Of a DNA stretch of 64,000 bases, positions 16,919 through 25,294 are shown one piece after another (positions within the stretch are counted from its first letter, which is position 1; every line of letters starts with the position of its first letter). The position numbers and the translations under genes are program-made. Source of the DNA: CAZENU01 sp965117035 (GTDB lineage Bacteria; Chloroflexota; Dehalococcoidia; Lucifugimonadales; CAZENU01); assembly GCA_965117035.1 (NCBI GenBank), contig OZ220748.1, positions 3,534,001-3,598,000 of the forward strand, given 5' to 3'. The notes under the pieces were generated by a model. It ran no database searches, had not been told where the DNA came from, and saw only the letters and a list, made by a program, of their open reading frames with translations.

Positions 16919-17192
16919 GGCGTCTCCCCCAGGGTGTCGAGTGTTCGCCCGATGATACGCCCGCCCGTTCGCCTTGGCAACGGCGCTCGGCGGGATGGCC
17001 CTCGCCGGGAACCGCGTCTTTGGAGTCCACCGTCGGAGACCCTGCATACCTGGTCAATCCGCGCAGAGCCTGCCCCATGAAGACGGAGGCGGCAATCTTG
17101 GGGCCGTCGATGCGTGCGCCGCGTTCCCCTCAGCAACTTTGGACGCGAGGCCGCCACCTCTGCCCCGACGGCCGCCGCTCACGCAGCTTGGG

Positions 17193-17209
17193 GAGATGAT
17201 ACCATCGGA
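17193..17209 (+). promoter_or_regulatory. Shared upstream box of the NHL paralogs, copy 2
   Basis: An identical 17-base copy of the box at 11618-11634, here 118 bases before the NHL2 start. The preceding bases (tcacgcagcttggg versus tcacgcaattcggg) are also similar, so the duplication included upstream DNA. Confidence 0.45.
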
Positions 17210-17326
17210 CGCCTCAGACATGGACCGTCGGTCGCTTCCCTGCGGGGAACGCTTCCCATACGTGTCCGACGAGTCGATGCCCGTTTACCAGCCGCGGGTT
17301 GGCGTAACCGCCCAGAGGTGAGAGCC

Positions 17327-20300
17327 ATGCCGCAATTCAACCTGGACCGCCCGCTTTGGGGGCTGATGGTCTTGCTGGCTTTCGTATCGGCCGTCGCCCT
17401 CCTGTCGATCTTCGAGAGCCGTGGGTCCGACGCGGGTCTCAACGCCCAGTCGGGGTCGGAGTTCCCGGCCAGGCCGGCGGTGAGGGGAGTCCCTGGCGAC
17501 CTCTGGGCTGACGTGATCCTCGGGAAGCCGGACTTCACGCAGACAGTGCCGAAGAGCGTTGTCCCGTTCAAGGTGTTCAACCCCGGTGGGGTTGTCGTGG
17601 ACCGGTCGACCGATCCCGGCCGGGCGTATGTCTGGGACTCGGGCAACAGCCGGATTCTGGGTATCGATCTCGCCAAGTGCTATGAGAGTACTGGGCCCTG
17701 CTCGGCCGATATTGTGCTGGGCCAGCCGTCGCTGTACGATCACGCGGCCTGCAACGGAGACAACGGCGTTCAGGACTATCCGTTTCGGGCACTTGCCGGC
17801 GCCGAAACGCTATGCGGCAACCCCGACCACTCCCTCAGCCCGTGGGAAGCGCATATGTTTGTGACGATGGCGATCGACAGTCGCGGCGCCCTGTATGTCC
17901 CTGACTTTTCCAATCACAGGGTGCTGAAGTACAACAATCCCTTCGTCAGCGACGCCGTCGCCGACGCCGTGTGGGGACAGGCGGACTTCTCGGGCATCGA
18001 GTGCAACCGCGGGGACATCGGCCGGCCGACGGCCGAAACGCTCTGTTTCGACTCGGGCACCAACAGGCTCGCGACCAACCTGCAGAGCGTTGGCGTGGAG
18101 GTCGATGAGGAGGGAAACGTCTGGGTCGCGGACAGCGGCAATCACCGCATTCTTCGGTTCTCGATGAGCTCTCTGACGGGTGCGGTCTCCAGGAAAGCCA
18201 GCCTCGTCCTGGGCCAGGCTGACTTCGAGAGCGCCGAGCCCGGAAGGACCTTGGACAAGCTGTACGCGCCTTCGGCGGTGAGGTTCGCTCCCGATGGCTC
18301 GGCGTACGTTGCCGACACCGGCAACAACCGAGTCCTGGTCTTCAAGCCACCGTTCCAGTCCGGAATGGAGGCGGCCTTCGAGTTCGGGTCTCGACTGCAC
18401 CATCCCACGTCGGTCGAAATCGACCCTGGCGGCCGCGGTGTATGGGTCAACGATGCGGGGAACTACATGGTCGAGCTGTGGGACGTGTCGGGTTCATCGG
18501 TCTTGAAGGTCCTCGGCAAGGACTCGTATCGGCCCGAGCGAGAGTGCTACAAGCCGCTTGAGTCGCTGCCCAGCAGTCCCCACATGTGTCCAATCGCCGG
18601 AGGCTTCGGGATCGACAGCCAGGGAAACGTCCTGATCCCCGTGTTCCTCCGCACCAATGACGTCATCCGCTTTACGACTGCCGGGCGCGCCCCGATCGGC
18701 CGCGCCGACAAGCGCCTGTTCTATCCGCCGGAGGACGCCAACTTCAAGGACCTCAAGGGGATACACTCCGCCCGCGGCGTAGCTGTCTGGAAGGACCAAC
18801 TCGTCGTGTCCGACTTATTCCGGCTGATGTTTTGGAACGGGCTCGACATGCTATCGAACGGAAGACCGGCGGACGGCGTCGTTGGCGACGAAAATCAGGC
18901 CCGCGCCTGGTCGTGGTGCTGCGGCACGATCAAGGTGGACGCAGCAGGCCGCCTCTGGGTGTTGGCTTTCGAGGGACGGCGGTTCGTCGACGTCTATCAG
19001 CTTCCGCTGACCGAAACATCAGTCCCGCTGCACACGATGTGGACAGATACAGGCATGACTCTTCCGGTACTGGGAGAGGACTCCCGGATCATGCTCGGCC
19101 CCAGGATGTTCGGGATTGCGCCAGTTGGGTCCGGAGAGTTCGTCTGGCTGAGCGATGCTGACAATCATCGCGTGCTGCGCATCCGGGACCCCCTGACGCA
19201 CCCGGTCGTGGATGTGATCCTGGGACAGGAGGACGCCAGCGGGAACGAGTGCAACCGCGGCCGGTTCGAGGCGGGGGCCAGGAACTCGGTCGGAGACCGG
19301 TCGAATGGTGATGTGCTCTGTTACCCTGGAGCGCTGTCCATCGACCGCCTTGGAAACCTCTACGTATCGGACCATTCGCTGGAAGTGAATGGGAACTTCC
19401 GCCTGCTCGTCTTCTCGGGGGCGGCACTCCCGACGACGAATTCGGAGGTCATATACGCCCCTCTGGCATCAAAGATATTCGTCCGTTCCGCCGAGGGTCG
19501 GAACAACCTATGGGCGGATCCCTTGGAGCGCGGAGCGGTAATCGGGGAGCAGGAGCGGACGCTTCTGATGGCGACCTGGGAGGTCGCGTTCGACAGCGCC
19601 AACAGGATGGTAGCGGGGTACAACGCGTACCTGGCCCCCAGGTTCGTAGGTGTCTACGACGACCCTCTTGGCCCGGACACGCTCCCGAATGCCTACCTGA
19701 ACGACTTCGGCTCGTCGCCGTTCGCGATGACCTTTGACGACGACGACAACCTGTACGTCGGTGACCTCAACCGCGCCCGGGTCCTCGTATACCACAACCC
19801 GTTTGGAAGTCCGCCGAGAACATCGCCCGTGCCAACCCCGGATACTCCGCCGCCGGTACCCGAGCACCCCATCACCATAACGTCGTTCCATCCCGGCCCT
19901 CCATTTTGCGTGGTGCGCCGGTCTCAGCACCGGTACGAGCAGACCCTTGACCTGGAGATCGAAGGCGACATCGGGGGAGGCGGTCTTGGGTTGGTGTTTC
20001 GCATGGTGACCGATGGCCGCCGAGAACGAATCTCGCTCAACGACCGTAACCAGGTTCGAACGAGGGGAAATAGCATCACCGTCGACATGAGACACTTCGG
20101 GCCTCGTGTCTGGCGGGAGCGCCCCAAGGTGACGATGATGGTCCGAATCGTCGACAGCGAATCCCTGCCGCTATCGAACTGGTCGCCGGCGTTCCTGCTC
20201 GCCGACGACGTCGAGACCTGCGGCGTTGCCCTGCCAACTCTGACGCCGACCCCGACGCCGACCTTCACGCCATCGCCGACGCCGACACCGACCTTCACGC

Positions 20301-20737
20301 CATCGCCGACGCCAACGCCGACCCTTACGCCTACGCCGACACCGACGCCCACGCCGACCCTCACACCAACACAGACGCCCACGCCGACCTTCACACCGAC
20401 ACAGACACCTACGCCGACCCTGTCGCTGACTCCCACGCCGACCGCCACCGTCACGCCGTCACCGACCCTGACCCCGACCGTCACCCCGTCACCGACCCCG
20501 ATGTCGACTCACACCCCAACCCCGGTGGTAGATCCCGATTCCGTGACGGCCGTCGGGCCGACCGGCGAGGCGCCGTCCGGTGCCGAGGGCGGTGGCTGTA
20601 CGGCGATAGCAGACGGTCGACCTGCGGGCACGGAGCTGAGCATGATGCTGCTCCTGCTCCTCCCGGCCGGACTTGCGGGCTGGATGAGGCGGCGAGGCCC
20701 GTTCACGGCGCCAGAGGATGGCGCGCGGTACCGGTGA
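17327..20737 (+). CDS. Large exported NHL beta-propeller surface protein 2, paralog lacking the N-terminal Ig-like domain
   Basis: A 1136-residue paralog of the 11725-15558 product, homologous along nearly its entire length. It has a hydrophobic N-terminal segment (WGLMVLLAFVSAVALLSIF) and then passes almost directly (NAQSGSEFPARPAV) into the NHL propeller at residue 45, lacking the ~128-residue N-terminal domain of copy 1. The NHL region, one C-terminal Ig/IPT-like domain (about 848-965), a Thr-Pro stalk (about 967-1066), EGGGC and the hydrophobic-plus-arginine tail all match copy 1. The start is ATG 17327 with AGAGGTGAG upstream. Both paralogs are intact and similar in base composition, so this looks like an old tandem duplication rather than recent import. 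Confidence 0.9.
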   Translation: MPQFNLDRPLWGLMVLLAFVSAVALLSIFESRGSDAGLNAQSGSEFPARPAVRGVPGDLWADVILGKPDFTQTVPKSVVPFKVFNPGGVVVDRSTDPGRAYVWDSGNSRILGIDLAKCYESTGPCSADIVLGQPSLYDHAACNGDNGVQDYPFRALAGAETLCGNPDHSLSPWEAHMFVTMAIDSRGALYVPDFSNHRVLKYNNPFVSDAVADAVWGQADFSGIECNRGDIGRPTAETLCFDSGTNRLATNLQSVGVEVDEEGNVWVADSGNHRILRFSMSSLTGAVSRKASLVLGQADFESAEPGRTLDKLYAPSAVRFAPDGSAYVADTGNNRVLVFKPPFQSGMEAAFEFGSRLHHPTSVEIDPGGRGVWVNDAGNYMVELWDVSGSSVLKVLGKDSYRPERECYKPLESLPSSPHMCPIAGGFGIDSQGNVLIPVFLRTNDVIRFTTAGRAPIGRADKRLFYPPEDANFKDLKGIHSARGVAVWKDQLVVSDLFRLMFWNGLDMLSNGRPADGVVGDENQARAWSWCCGTIKVDAAGRLWVLAFEGRRFVDVYQLPLTETSVPLHTMWTDTGMTLPVLGEDSRIMLGPRMFGIAPVGSGEFVWLSDADNHRVLRIRDPLTHPVVDVILGQEDASGNECNRGRFEAGARNSVGDRSNGDVLCYPGALSIDRLGNLYVSDHSLEVNGNFRLLVFSGAALPTTNSEVIYAPLASKIFVRSAEGRNNLWADPLERGAVIGEQERTLLMATWEVAFDSANRMVAGYNAYLAPRFVGVYDDPLGPDTLPNAYLNDFGSSPFAMTFDDDDNLYVGDLNRARVLVYHNPFGSPPRTSPVPTPDTPPPVPEHPITITSFHPGPPFCVVRRSQHRYEQTLDLEIEGDIGGGGLGLVFRMVTDGRRERISLNDRNQVRTRGNSITVDMRHFGPRVWRERPKVTMMVRIVDSESLPLSNWSPAFLLADDVETCGVALPTLTPTPTPTFTPSPTPTPTFTPSPTPTPTLTPTPTPTPTPTLTPTQTPTPTFTPTQTPTPTLSLTPTPTATVTPSPTLTPTVTPSPTPMSTHTPTPVVDPDSVTAVGPTGEAPSGAEGGGCTAIADGRPAGTELSMMLLLLLPAGLAGWMRRRGPFTAPEDGARYR

Positions 20738-20863
20738 TGCGCGAGCGCCCACCGGATGGCCACCCGACCGGGACGACCGCGCGAGGTTCCGGTGTGCACG
20801 TGTCTTGCCTCCTTGCCCCTTGACTGGAGAGGACTGAGGAGGGGTCGAACAGGAAACGGCGCC

Positions 20864-22000
20864 CTAGAGCCTGTCCCGCGCCTCGTGCCCGTATTTGCCG
20901 ACCACGTCGCCGGCTTCGCTCACGACGAGCGCGTCCGGGAACAGGTGGGAGGTGGTGCAGGCGTGGCCGGGCGCGGCGAGCACGATGTCGCCGACGTCCA
21001 GCCTGGCGCCGTTCAGCTTCACCACGCCGTGCTCCTCGCTCTGTGAGACGACCTCGGCCTGGTCGGCGCCGACGACCCTGAACCGGTCCGGGATCGCCAG
21101 GTCCGGCGACGCGGCCTTGGAGCCGACGTCCAGCGTGACGGTGTCCATCTCCGGGTCGCGGTCGATCACCTGCCCGAGCACGACCCCGGCGATCTTGAAC
21201 CCGAGCTCCTTCATCGCGGAGTTCCGCACGTCCCAGTAGACCCACGTGCCTGGCGACACTCTGAGCCGGGGCTCCTTCAGGAACATGTGGAACGACCACG
21301 AGCCCCCGGCGACGTTGTCGACGACCTCCAGACCCCGCCGCTCGGCGCGGTCCCAGACGTCGCGGATGTGCTCGATGCTCTCGTCGACCTTCGCCTGCCG
21401 CTCGACCACGTCGACGACGCCGAGCACGTGGCCGTCGAACAGGTGCACGCCGAGAGCCCGCAGCCCCGCGGTGTCCGCCGTCCGGGCGTAGAAGTCGCCC
21501 GCCTCCTGCCCGGGCTGCACCCCGGTCCGCCGCATCCCCGTGTCGATGTCCACGTACACGCCGACCTCGGTCCCGGCCTCGACGGCCGCGGCCGACATCG
21601 CGTCCAGGTGCTCCGCGGTACTGACGATCGTCTTGAGGTCGACGTCCGGATGGGCCTGCGAGAGGGCGATGAAGCGGCGCACCTTCGCGGGGTGGAGCAC
21701 CGGAAACGAGATGATGATCTCCTTCACCCCGTTGCGCGCCAGCAGCTCCGCTTCCTCCAGGGTCGCGCACTTGAACGCCGTGATGCCGGCGTCCGTCTGC
21801 AGCTTCAGCACCTCGGCCGACTTGTGCGTCTTCGCGTGCGGGACGACACGGTCCGCCGAGCCGCAGACGCGGATCACCTCGGCGATGTTGTACCGGACCA
21901 GGTGCTCGTAGACGAGAAAGGCTGGGGTCTCGATCTCGTCGGGACGGTTAAGCCGGTAGTCGCCGACCTCGATTCGGACCCGCTCGCCGACTGTAGCCAT
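20864..22000 (-). CDS. D-threonine aldolase-like / alanine racemase N-domain PLP enzyme
   Basis: A 378-residue fold-type III PLP enzyme of the D-threonine aldolase / D-serine dehydratase-like group. PLP Lys is seen in VVPHAKTHKS (about residue 57). The N-terminal TIM-barrel half ends with GVHLFDGH. The C-terminal beta domain carries the metal-ligand pattern PGHACTTSHLFPDALVV (His and Cys-type ligands). It cleaves or dehydrates a D-beta-hydroxy amino acid. ATG 22000 is preceded by AAGGAGGTC. It stands alone on the minus strand beside a catabolic cluster. Confidence 0.85.
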   Translation of the reverse strand: MATVGERVRIEVGDYRLNRPDEIETPAFLVYEHLVRYNIAEVIRVCGSADRVVPHAKTHKSAEVLKLQTDAGITAFKCATLEEAELLARNGVKEIIISFPVLHPAKVRRFIALSQAHPDVDLKTIVSTAEHLDAMSAAAVEAGTEVGVYVDIDTGMRRTGVQPGQEAGDFYARTADTAGLRALGVHLFDGHVLGVVDVVERQAKVDESIEHIRDVWDRAERRGLEVVDNVAGGSWSFHMFLKEPRLRVSPGTWVYWDVRNSAMKELGFKIAGVVLGQVIDRDPEMDTVTLDVGSKAASPDLAIPDRFRVVGADQAEVVSQSEEHGVVKLNGARLDVGDIVLAAPGHACTTSHLFPDALVVSEAGDVVGKYGHEARDRL

Positions 22001-22339
22001 GGGATGACCTCCTTACGCGCGGGCATCGCTGGAACTGGTCGTCCGCGGGCCCGCGGCCTCCTCCGGGTCCGACGACGGACACAACCGGACCGCCGGGCGA
22101 GCCACGGCCGCGCGACCGGCCATCGCCGACGGCACGACTATACGGCCGCGGAAGCGGACGGTGCGCCCGCCGCCACGCGGCCAGCCCGCGACCGCCCGCT
22201 TCCGATGGCGTCGCCACCAGGGCGGGATGTTCGGGACGCTCGGCGTCTGTCAGCAACCCGGCCGGTGGGACGGGTATGCGGCGCCACTCGCCGGTCCGGC
22301 GCGTGGCGCGGTGTCGGGCGCCCCTGGCGGGGCGGAGTC
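22001..22339. other. 339-base GC-rich intergenic region, no gene supported
   Basis: The only structure I see is a perfect 14-base palindrome CCGCGGGCCCGCGG at 22043-22056. Open frames here on both strands are Arg/Gly/Pro-rich and lack ribosome binding sites. The region lies upstream of the D-threonine-aldolase-like gene and downstream of the small membrane-protein gene. Confidence 0.5.
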
Positions 22340-22552
22340 CTAGAGGCGCTCCCGCCCTGCCTGCGGCTTGGCCTTCAGCCTCTTGCTGATGTAGAACGAG
22401 AGGACGCCCATGAGCACACCCAGGACGAGCAAGACATAGGCCAGTACGTCCGGCGTCAGCAGGATCCTCCATAGCCCGAAGAAGACCAGGACGAAAGCCA
22501 ACAGGGTGCCCACGTAGTCGAGAATGTACAACAGGATTCTAATCTTGGTCAC
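22340..22552 (-). CDS. Small two-helix membrane protein, 70 aa
   Basis: Two predicted membrane helices (ILLYILDYVGTLLAFVLVFF and VLAYVLLVLGVLMGVLSFYI) are followed by a short basic cytoplasmic tail (KRLKAKPQ). I do not recognise a family. A good promoter lies immediately upstream (22587-22614), giving a leader of about 28 bases, which argues the gene is real. The start is unclear: GTG 22552 abuts GGGGAGG with no spacer, while an ATT five codons into the frame would sit eight bases from the Shine-Dalgarno. It is divergent from the hydrolase operon. Confidence 0.65.
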   Translation of the reverse strand: MTKIRILLYILDYVGTLLAFVLVFFGLWRILLTPDVLAYVLLVLGVLMGVLSFYISKRLKAKPQAGRERL

Positions 22553-22586
22553 CTCCCCGATACGTAAGTGAATCCGCTCGACGGAG

Positions 22587-22614
22587 AATATACCAGACGG
22601 CTCGAAGTTGACAA
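22587..22614 (-). promoter_or_regulatory. Sigma70-type promoter of the small membrane protein gene
   Basis: On the minus strand, -35 TTGTCA and -10 TATATT are separated by 16 bases. Transcription would start near 22580. Confidence 0.65.
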
Positions 22615-22645
22615 GACCCCTTGCCCGACTCGCGCCGCGTCTTCG

Positions 22646-22674
22646 TTGACAGTCGCCGCGGCCTGGACTATAGT
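22646..22674 (+). promoter_or_regulatory. Strong sigma70-type promoter of the hydrolase operon
   Basis: A perfect -35 TTGACA (22646-22651), a 17-base spacer and -10 TATAGT (22669-22674). Transcription should start near 22681, leaving a ~25-base leader with GGAGG at 22693-22697 ahead of the TTG start at 22706. Confidence 0.8.
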
Positions 22675-22705
22675 CGGCCCGGTCTCGTGTACGGAGGACC
22701 CTCGA

Positions 22706-23638
22706 TTGACTAACGGCGGCCCCGAGAGCTTCGTCAGCAGCGTCGTCAAGCCCGACGACTTCGACGCGTTCTGGGAAGAGACGATGGCGGCGACCGAGTC
22801 GGTCCCGCCGGAGGCCCGGTTCGAGCCCGCTGAGATGCGCTCCACGGACGAAATCGAGGTGTTCGAGGGCCACTACCGCAGCTACGGCGGCCTCGAGATC
22901 GCGTGCTGGTACGCGAGGCCGCGCGGCGCGTCCGGGCCGCTCCCGGCCGTGCTGATGGTGCCCGGCTACGTCGGGGAGCCGACGATGCCGACCGACCTCG
23001 CGGCCCAGGGCTACGCGGCGATCTCCGCGGCGCCCCGGGGCAAGCTGCGCAGCAACAGCGTCTTCAACCCCGGCTACCCCGGGCTGCTAGTGCACAACGC
23101 CACCGACCGCGATACATACGGCTACCGCGGCTTCTACATGGACGCGGTCCGCGCCTTCGACCTGCTGCGGAGCCTGCCTGAGGTCGACCCGGAGCGGGTC
23201 GCCGTGCGGGGCTCCAGCCAGGGCGGCGCGCTGACGCTGCTCGTCGCGGCACTGCGCGCCGGGCAGGTCGCGGCCGCGTCGGCCGGAGCGCCCTACCTTT
23301 GCTCGATGATGGACGCCGCGTCGCTGACCCGCTCGTACCCGTACGAGGAGATCAACGACTACACCAGGACGTACCCCGAACGCAGGCAGGCGATGACCGA
23401 CGTTCTCAACTACTACGACATCCACAACTTCGTCGACCGGATACGCTGCCCCATCATCGTGAACATCGGACTCGTGGACGACGTGTGTCCCCCGGAGACG
23501 GGCTACGCCGTCTTCCGTGAGATCGGCAGCGACGACAAGCGGCTCTACCCGTACGAGGATTGCGCCCACGACGCGGGCAGCGGCGTCGGACACGGCGCCA
23601 TAATCGACCGGTTCCTCGCGGACCATCTCGGGGCATAG
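22706..23638 (+). CDS. Acetyl-xylan-esterase/cephalosporin-deacetylase-like alpha/beta hydrolase
   Basis: A 310-residue AXE1-type esterase. The nucleophile elbow GSSQGGA lies at about residue 170, the acid residue in IGLVDDVCPP and the histidine in CAHDAGSGVGH, so the catalytic triad is complete. It has no signal peptide and should act on small acylated substrates in the cytoplasm. The TTG start at 22706 has GGAGG eight bases upstream; no ATG fits as well. It heads a probable operon: four bases later comes a paralog, then an HpaI-type aldolase and a methyltransferase. Confidence 0.85.
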   Translation: MTNGGPESFVSSVVKPDDFDAFWEETMAATESVPPEARFEPAEMRSTDEIEVFEGHYRSYGGLEIACWYARPRGASGPLPAVLMVPGYVGEPTMPTDLAAQGYAAISAAPRGKLRSNSVFNPGYPGLLVHNATDRDTYGYRGFYMDAVRAFDLLRSLPEVDPERVAVRGSSQGGALTLLVAALRAGQVAAASAGAPYLCSMMDAASLTRSYPYEEINDYTRTYPERRQAMTDVLNYYDIHNFVDRIRCPIIVNIGLVDDVCPPETGYAVFREIGSDDKRLYPYEDCAHDAGSGVGHGAIIDRFLADHLGA

Positions 23639-23642
23639 CGCC

Positions 23643-24497
23643 GTGAGCCAGAACGAGCCGCGCGACTTCTCGACGTACTGGCAGTCCGTCCTCGACGAGG
23701 TGTCGGCCCTGTCGGACGGCGCCGTCGCGGTCGAGTCTCTGCCGATACGCTCGAACGAGACCTCGGTCGCCCACGGCCTCCGGTTCGAGGGCGTGGGCGG
23801 GTACCCGCTGTTCGCCTACTTCACCGTGCCCCGGGGCGAGGGGCCGTTCCCGGCGCTCTTCCAGGCGCCAGGGTACGGCAGCGTTGTGGCGGTGCCCGCC
23901 CACGAGCGCCGCGGCCGCTACGCGGTGATGGCGCTGTGCCACCGCGGCCAGCGGCTGTCCGACTCCGGCTACTCCGCCGCGTACCCCGGCCTGCTGACGG
24001 ACGGCCTGCCGGGCGCCGACACCTACGTCTACCGCGCCATCGTGGCCGACTGCCTGCGGGCGTTCGACGTCTTCACGGCGAGGCCGGAAGTCGACTCGTC
24101 CCGGCTGGCCGTGGCCGGGGCCGACATGGCCGCGATCACGGCTGCGCTCCGGCCCCAGGCGCCGCTGGCGCTCGTCACGGCGATGACGTTCCGCGCGGCG
24201 GCGGAGCGCGCTCCGATGACCAGTGCGTACCCGCTGCAGGAGATCAACGACCATACGCGGACGCATCCCGGCGACGCCGAGGACGTCGCCGACACGCTGT
24301 CGCTGTTCGACCCGCTGGCCTTCGCGCCGCGCATAGGCGCGCGGGCGCTGTTCACCTGCGGCGAGGGAGAGCTGGAGCACGTCGAGCCGGTCGTGGAGGC
24401 GATGGCCGGCGATGCGGAAATCGAGATGCGCACGGGCCGAGGTTTCACAGACCACGAGGTGGAAGAGCGGTGGCTGGAGCGGATGCTCCTGTCCTGA
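23643..24497 (+). CDS. AXE1-like alpha/beta hydrolase paralog with Asp at the nucleophile position
   Basis: A 284-residue protein recognisably homologous to its upstream neighbour (shared GYSAAYPGLL-, ..YVYRA/YGYRG-, YPLQEINDHTRT/YPYEEINDYTRT-type stretches). The nucleophile elbow reads AGADMAA where the neighbour has RGSSQGG, so the Ser is replaced by Asp. The acid-residue strand also differs (TCGEGELEH). A histidine near the end (FTDHEVEE) may remain. It is either a non-catalytic partner or an enzyme using an Asp nucleophile, as haloalkane dehalogenases and epoxide hydrolases do. The GTG start is four bases after the previous stop, so the two are co-translated. Confidence 0.8.
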   Translation: MSQNEPRDFSTYWQSVLDEVSALSDGAVAVESLPIRSNETSVAHGLRFEGVGGYPLFAYFTVPRGEGPFPALFQAPGYGSVVAVPAHERRGRYAVMALCHRGQRLSDSGYSAAYPGLLTDGLPGADTYVYRAIVADCLRAFDVFTARPEVDSSRLAVAGADMAAITAALRPQAPLALVTAMTFRAAAERAPMTSAYPLQEINDHTRTHPGDAEDVADTLSLFDPLAFAPRIGARALFTCGEGELEHVEPVVEAMAGDAEIEMRTGRGFTDHEVEERWLERMLLS

Positions 24498-24519
24498 CGA
24501 GACCCTACTGGAGGACCGA

Positions 24520-25251
24520 TTGGGGACGAACAAGATACTCGACAATATCAGGGCGGGCGTCGTCTCGGTGGGCTGCGCCTACACCCACCCGTCCACGACC
24601 GATATGGAGCTGATCGGGATGGCGGGCTTCGACTTCGTCTATCTCGACGGCGAGCACGGGACATTCTCGCTGGACGACCTGGAGAACCTGGTGCGCATAT
24701 GCGAGATGTACGACGTCACGCCGTGGGCGCGCGTGCCGAACATCGAGGCGTCGACCGTCGGCCAGTTCATCGAGCGCGGCATCCTGGGAATCGAGGGCCC
24801 ACACATACGCACGAAGGCCGACGCGGAGCGACTGGTCGAGGCGTGCTACTACAGCCCGGTAGGGAACCGCAGCCTGGGCGCGAGCCGCGCCGCCAACTAC
24901 CTGACCAACGAGTCCGACACCGAGTACATGGCCGCGGCCAACGCCCAGACGCTGGTCACCGTCCTGCTGGAGGATGTCGAGGCGCTCGACAACCTGGAGG
25001 ACATCGTCAGCGTGGAGGGCATACACACCTACCACGTAGGCCCCAAGGACATGGCCGGCTCTCTCGGATACCCGGGAGACATCGACAACCCGAAGCTCAA
25101 GGAGGTCGAGGCGGAGGTCGAGAGGGTAGTCAGGGCGGCAGGCAAGATGCTGACCGGCGACGTCCTCGTCGCGCAGCGCTTCACCAACCTGTTCCTGAAC
25201 GCGGCCAAGGGCTACGTCTCCGACAACCGGGGCCAACGAATCGGCGCGTAG
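24520..25251 (+). CDS. HpcH/HpaI-family class II aldolase
   Basis: A 243-residue TIM-barrel aldolase of the HpcH/HpaI family (4-hydroxy-2-oxo acid or 2-keto-3-deoxy-sugar-acid aldolase). The metal-site region FVYLDGEHGTFSLDD and the active-site GIEGPHIRTKADAE are visible. Phosphate/acid-binding loops (PVGNRSLGASRA) follow. It cleaves 2-oxo-3-deoxy acids to pyruvate plus an aldehyde, which fits downstream of the sugar-acid dehydratases in this window. The TTG start at 24520 has GGAGG five bases upstream. It is third in the operon. Confidence 0.88.
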   Translation: MGTNKILDNIRAGVVSVGCAYTHPSTTDMELIGMAGFDFVYLDGEHGTFSLDDLENLVRICEMYDVTPWARVPNIEASTVGQFIERGILGIEGPHIRTKADAERLVEACYYSPVGNRSLGASRAANYLTNESDTEYMAAANAQTLVTVLLEDVEALDNLEDIVSVEGIHTYHVGPKDMAGSLGYPGDIDNPKLKEVEAEVERVVRAAGKMLTGDVLVAQRFTNLFLNAAKGYVSDNRGQRIGA

Positions 25252-25294
25252 CCTCCGACGCTCCGGGCGGGTGCCGGGAGAGGAAACCACGGGC

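Noticed and set aside
21948..22472. 174-codon minus-strand open frame over the start of the D-threonine-aldolase-like gene and the following gap
   Set aside because: Low-complexity Arg/Gly/Pro composition, overlap with two better genes and no ribosome binding site.
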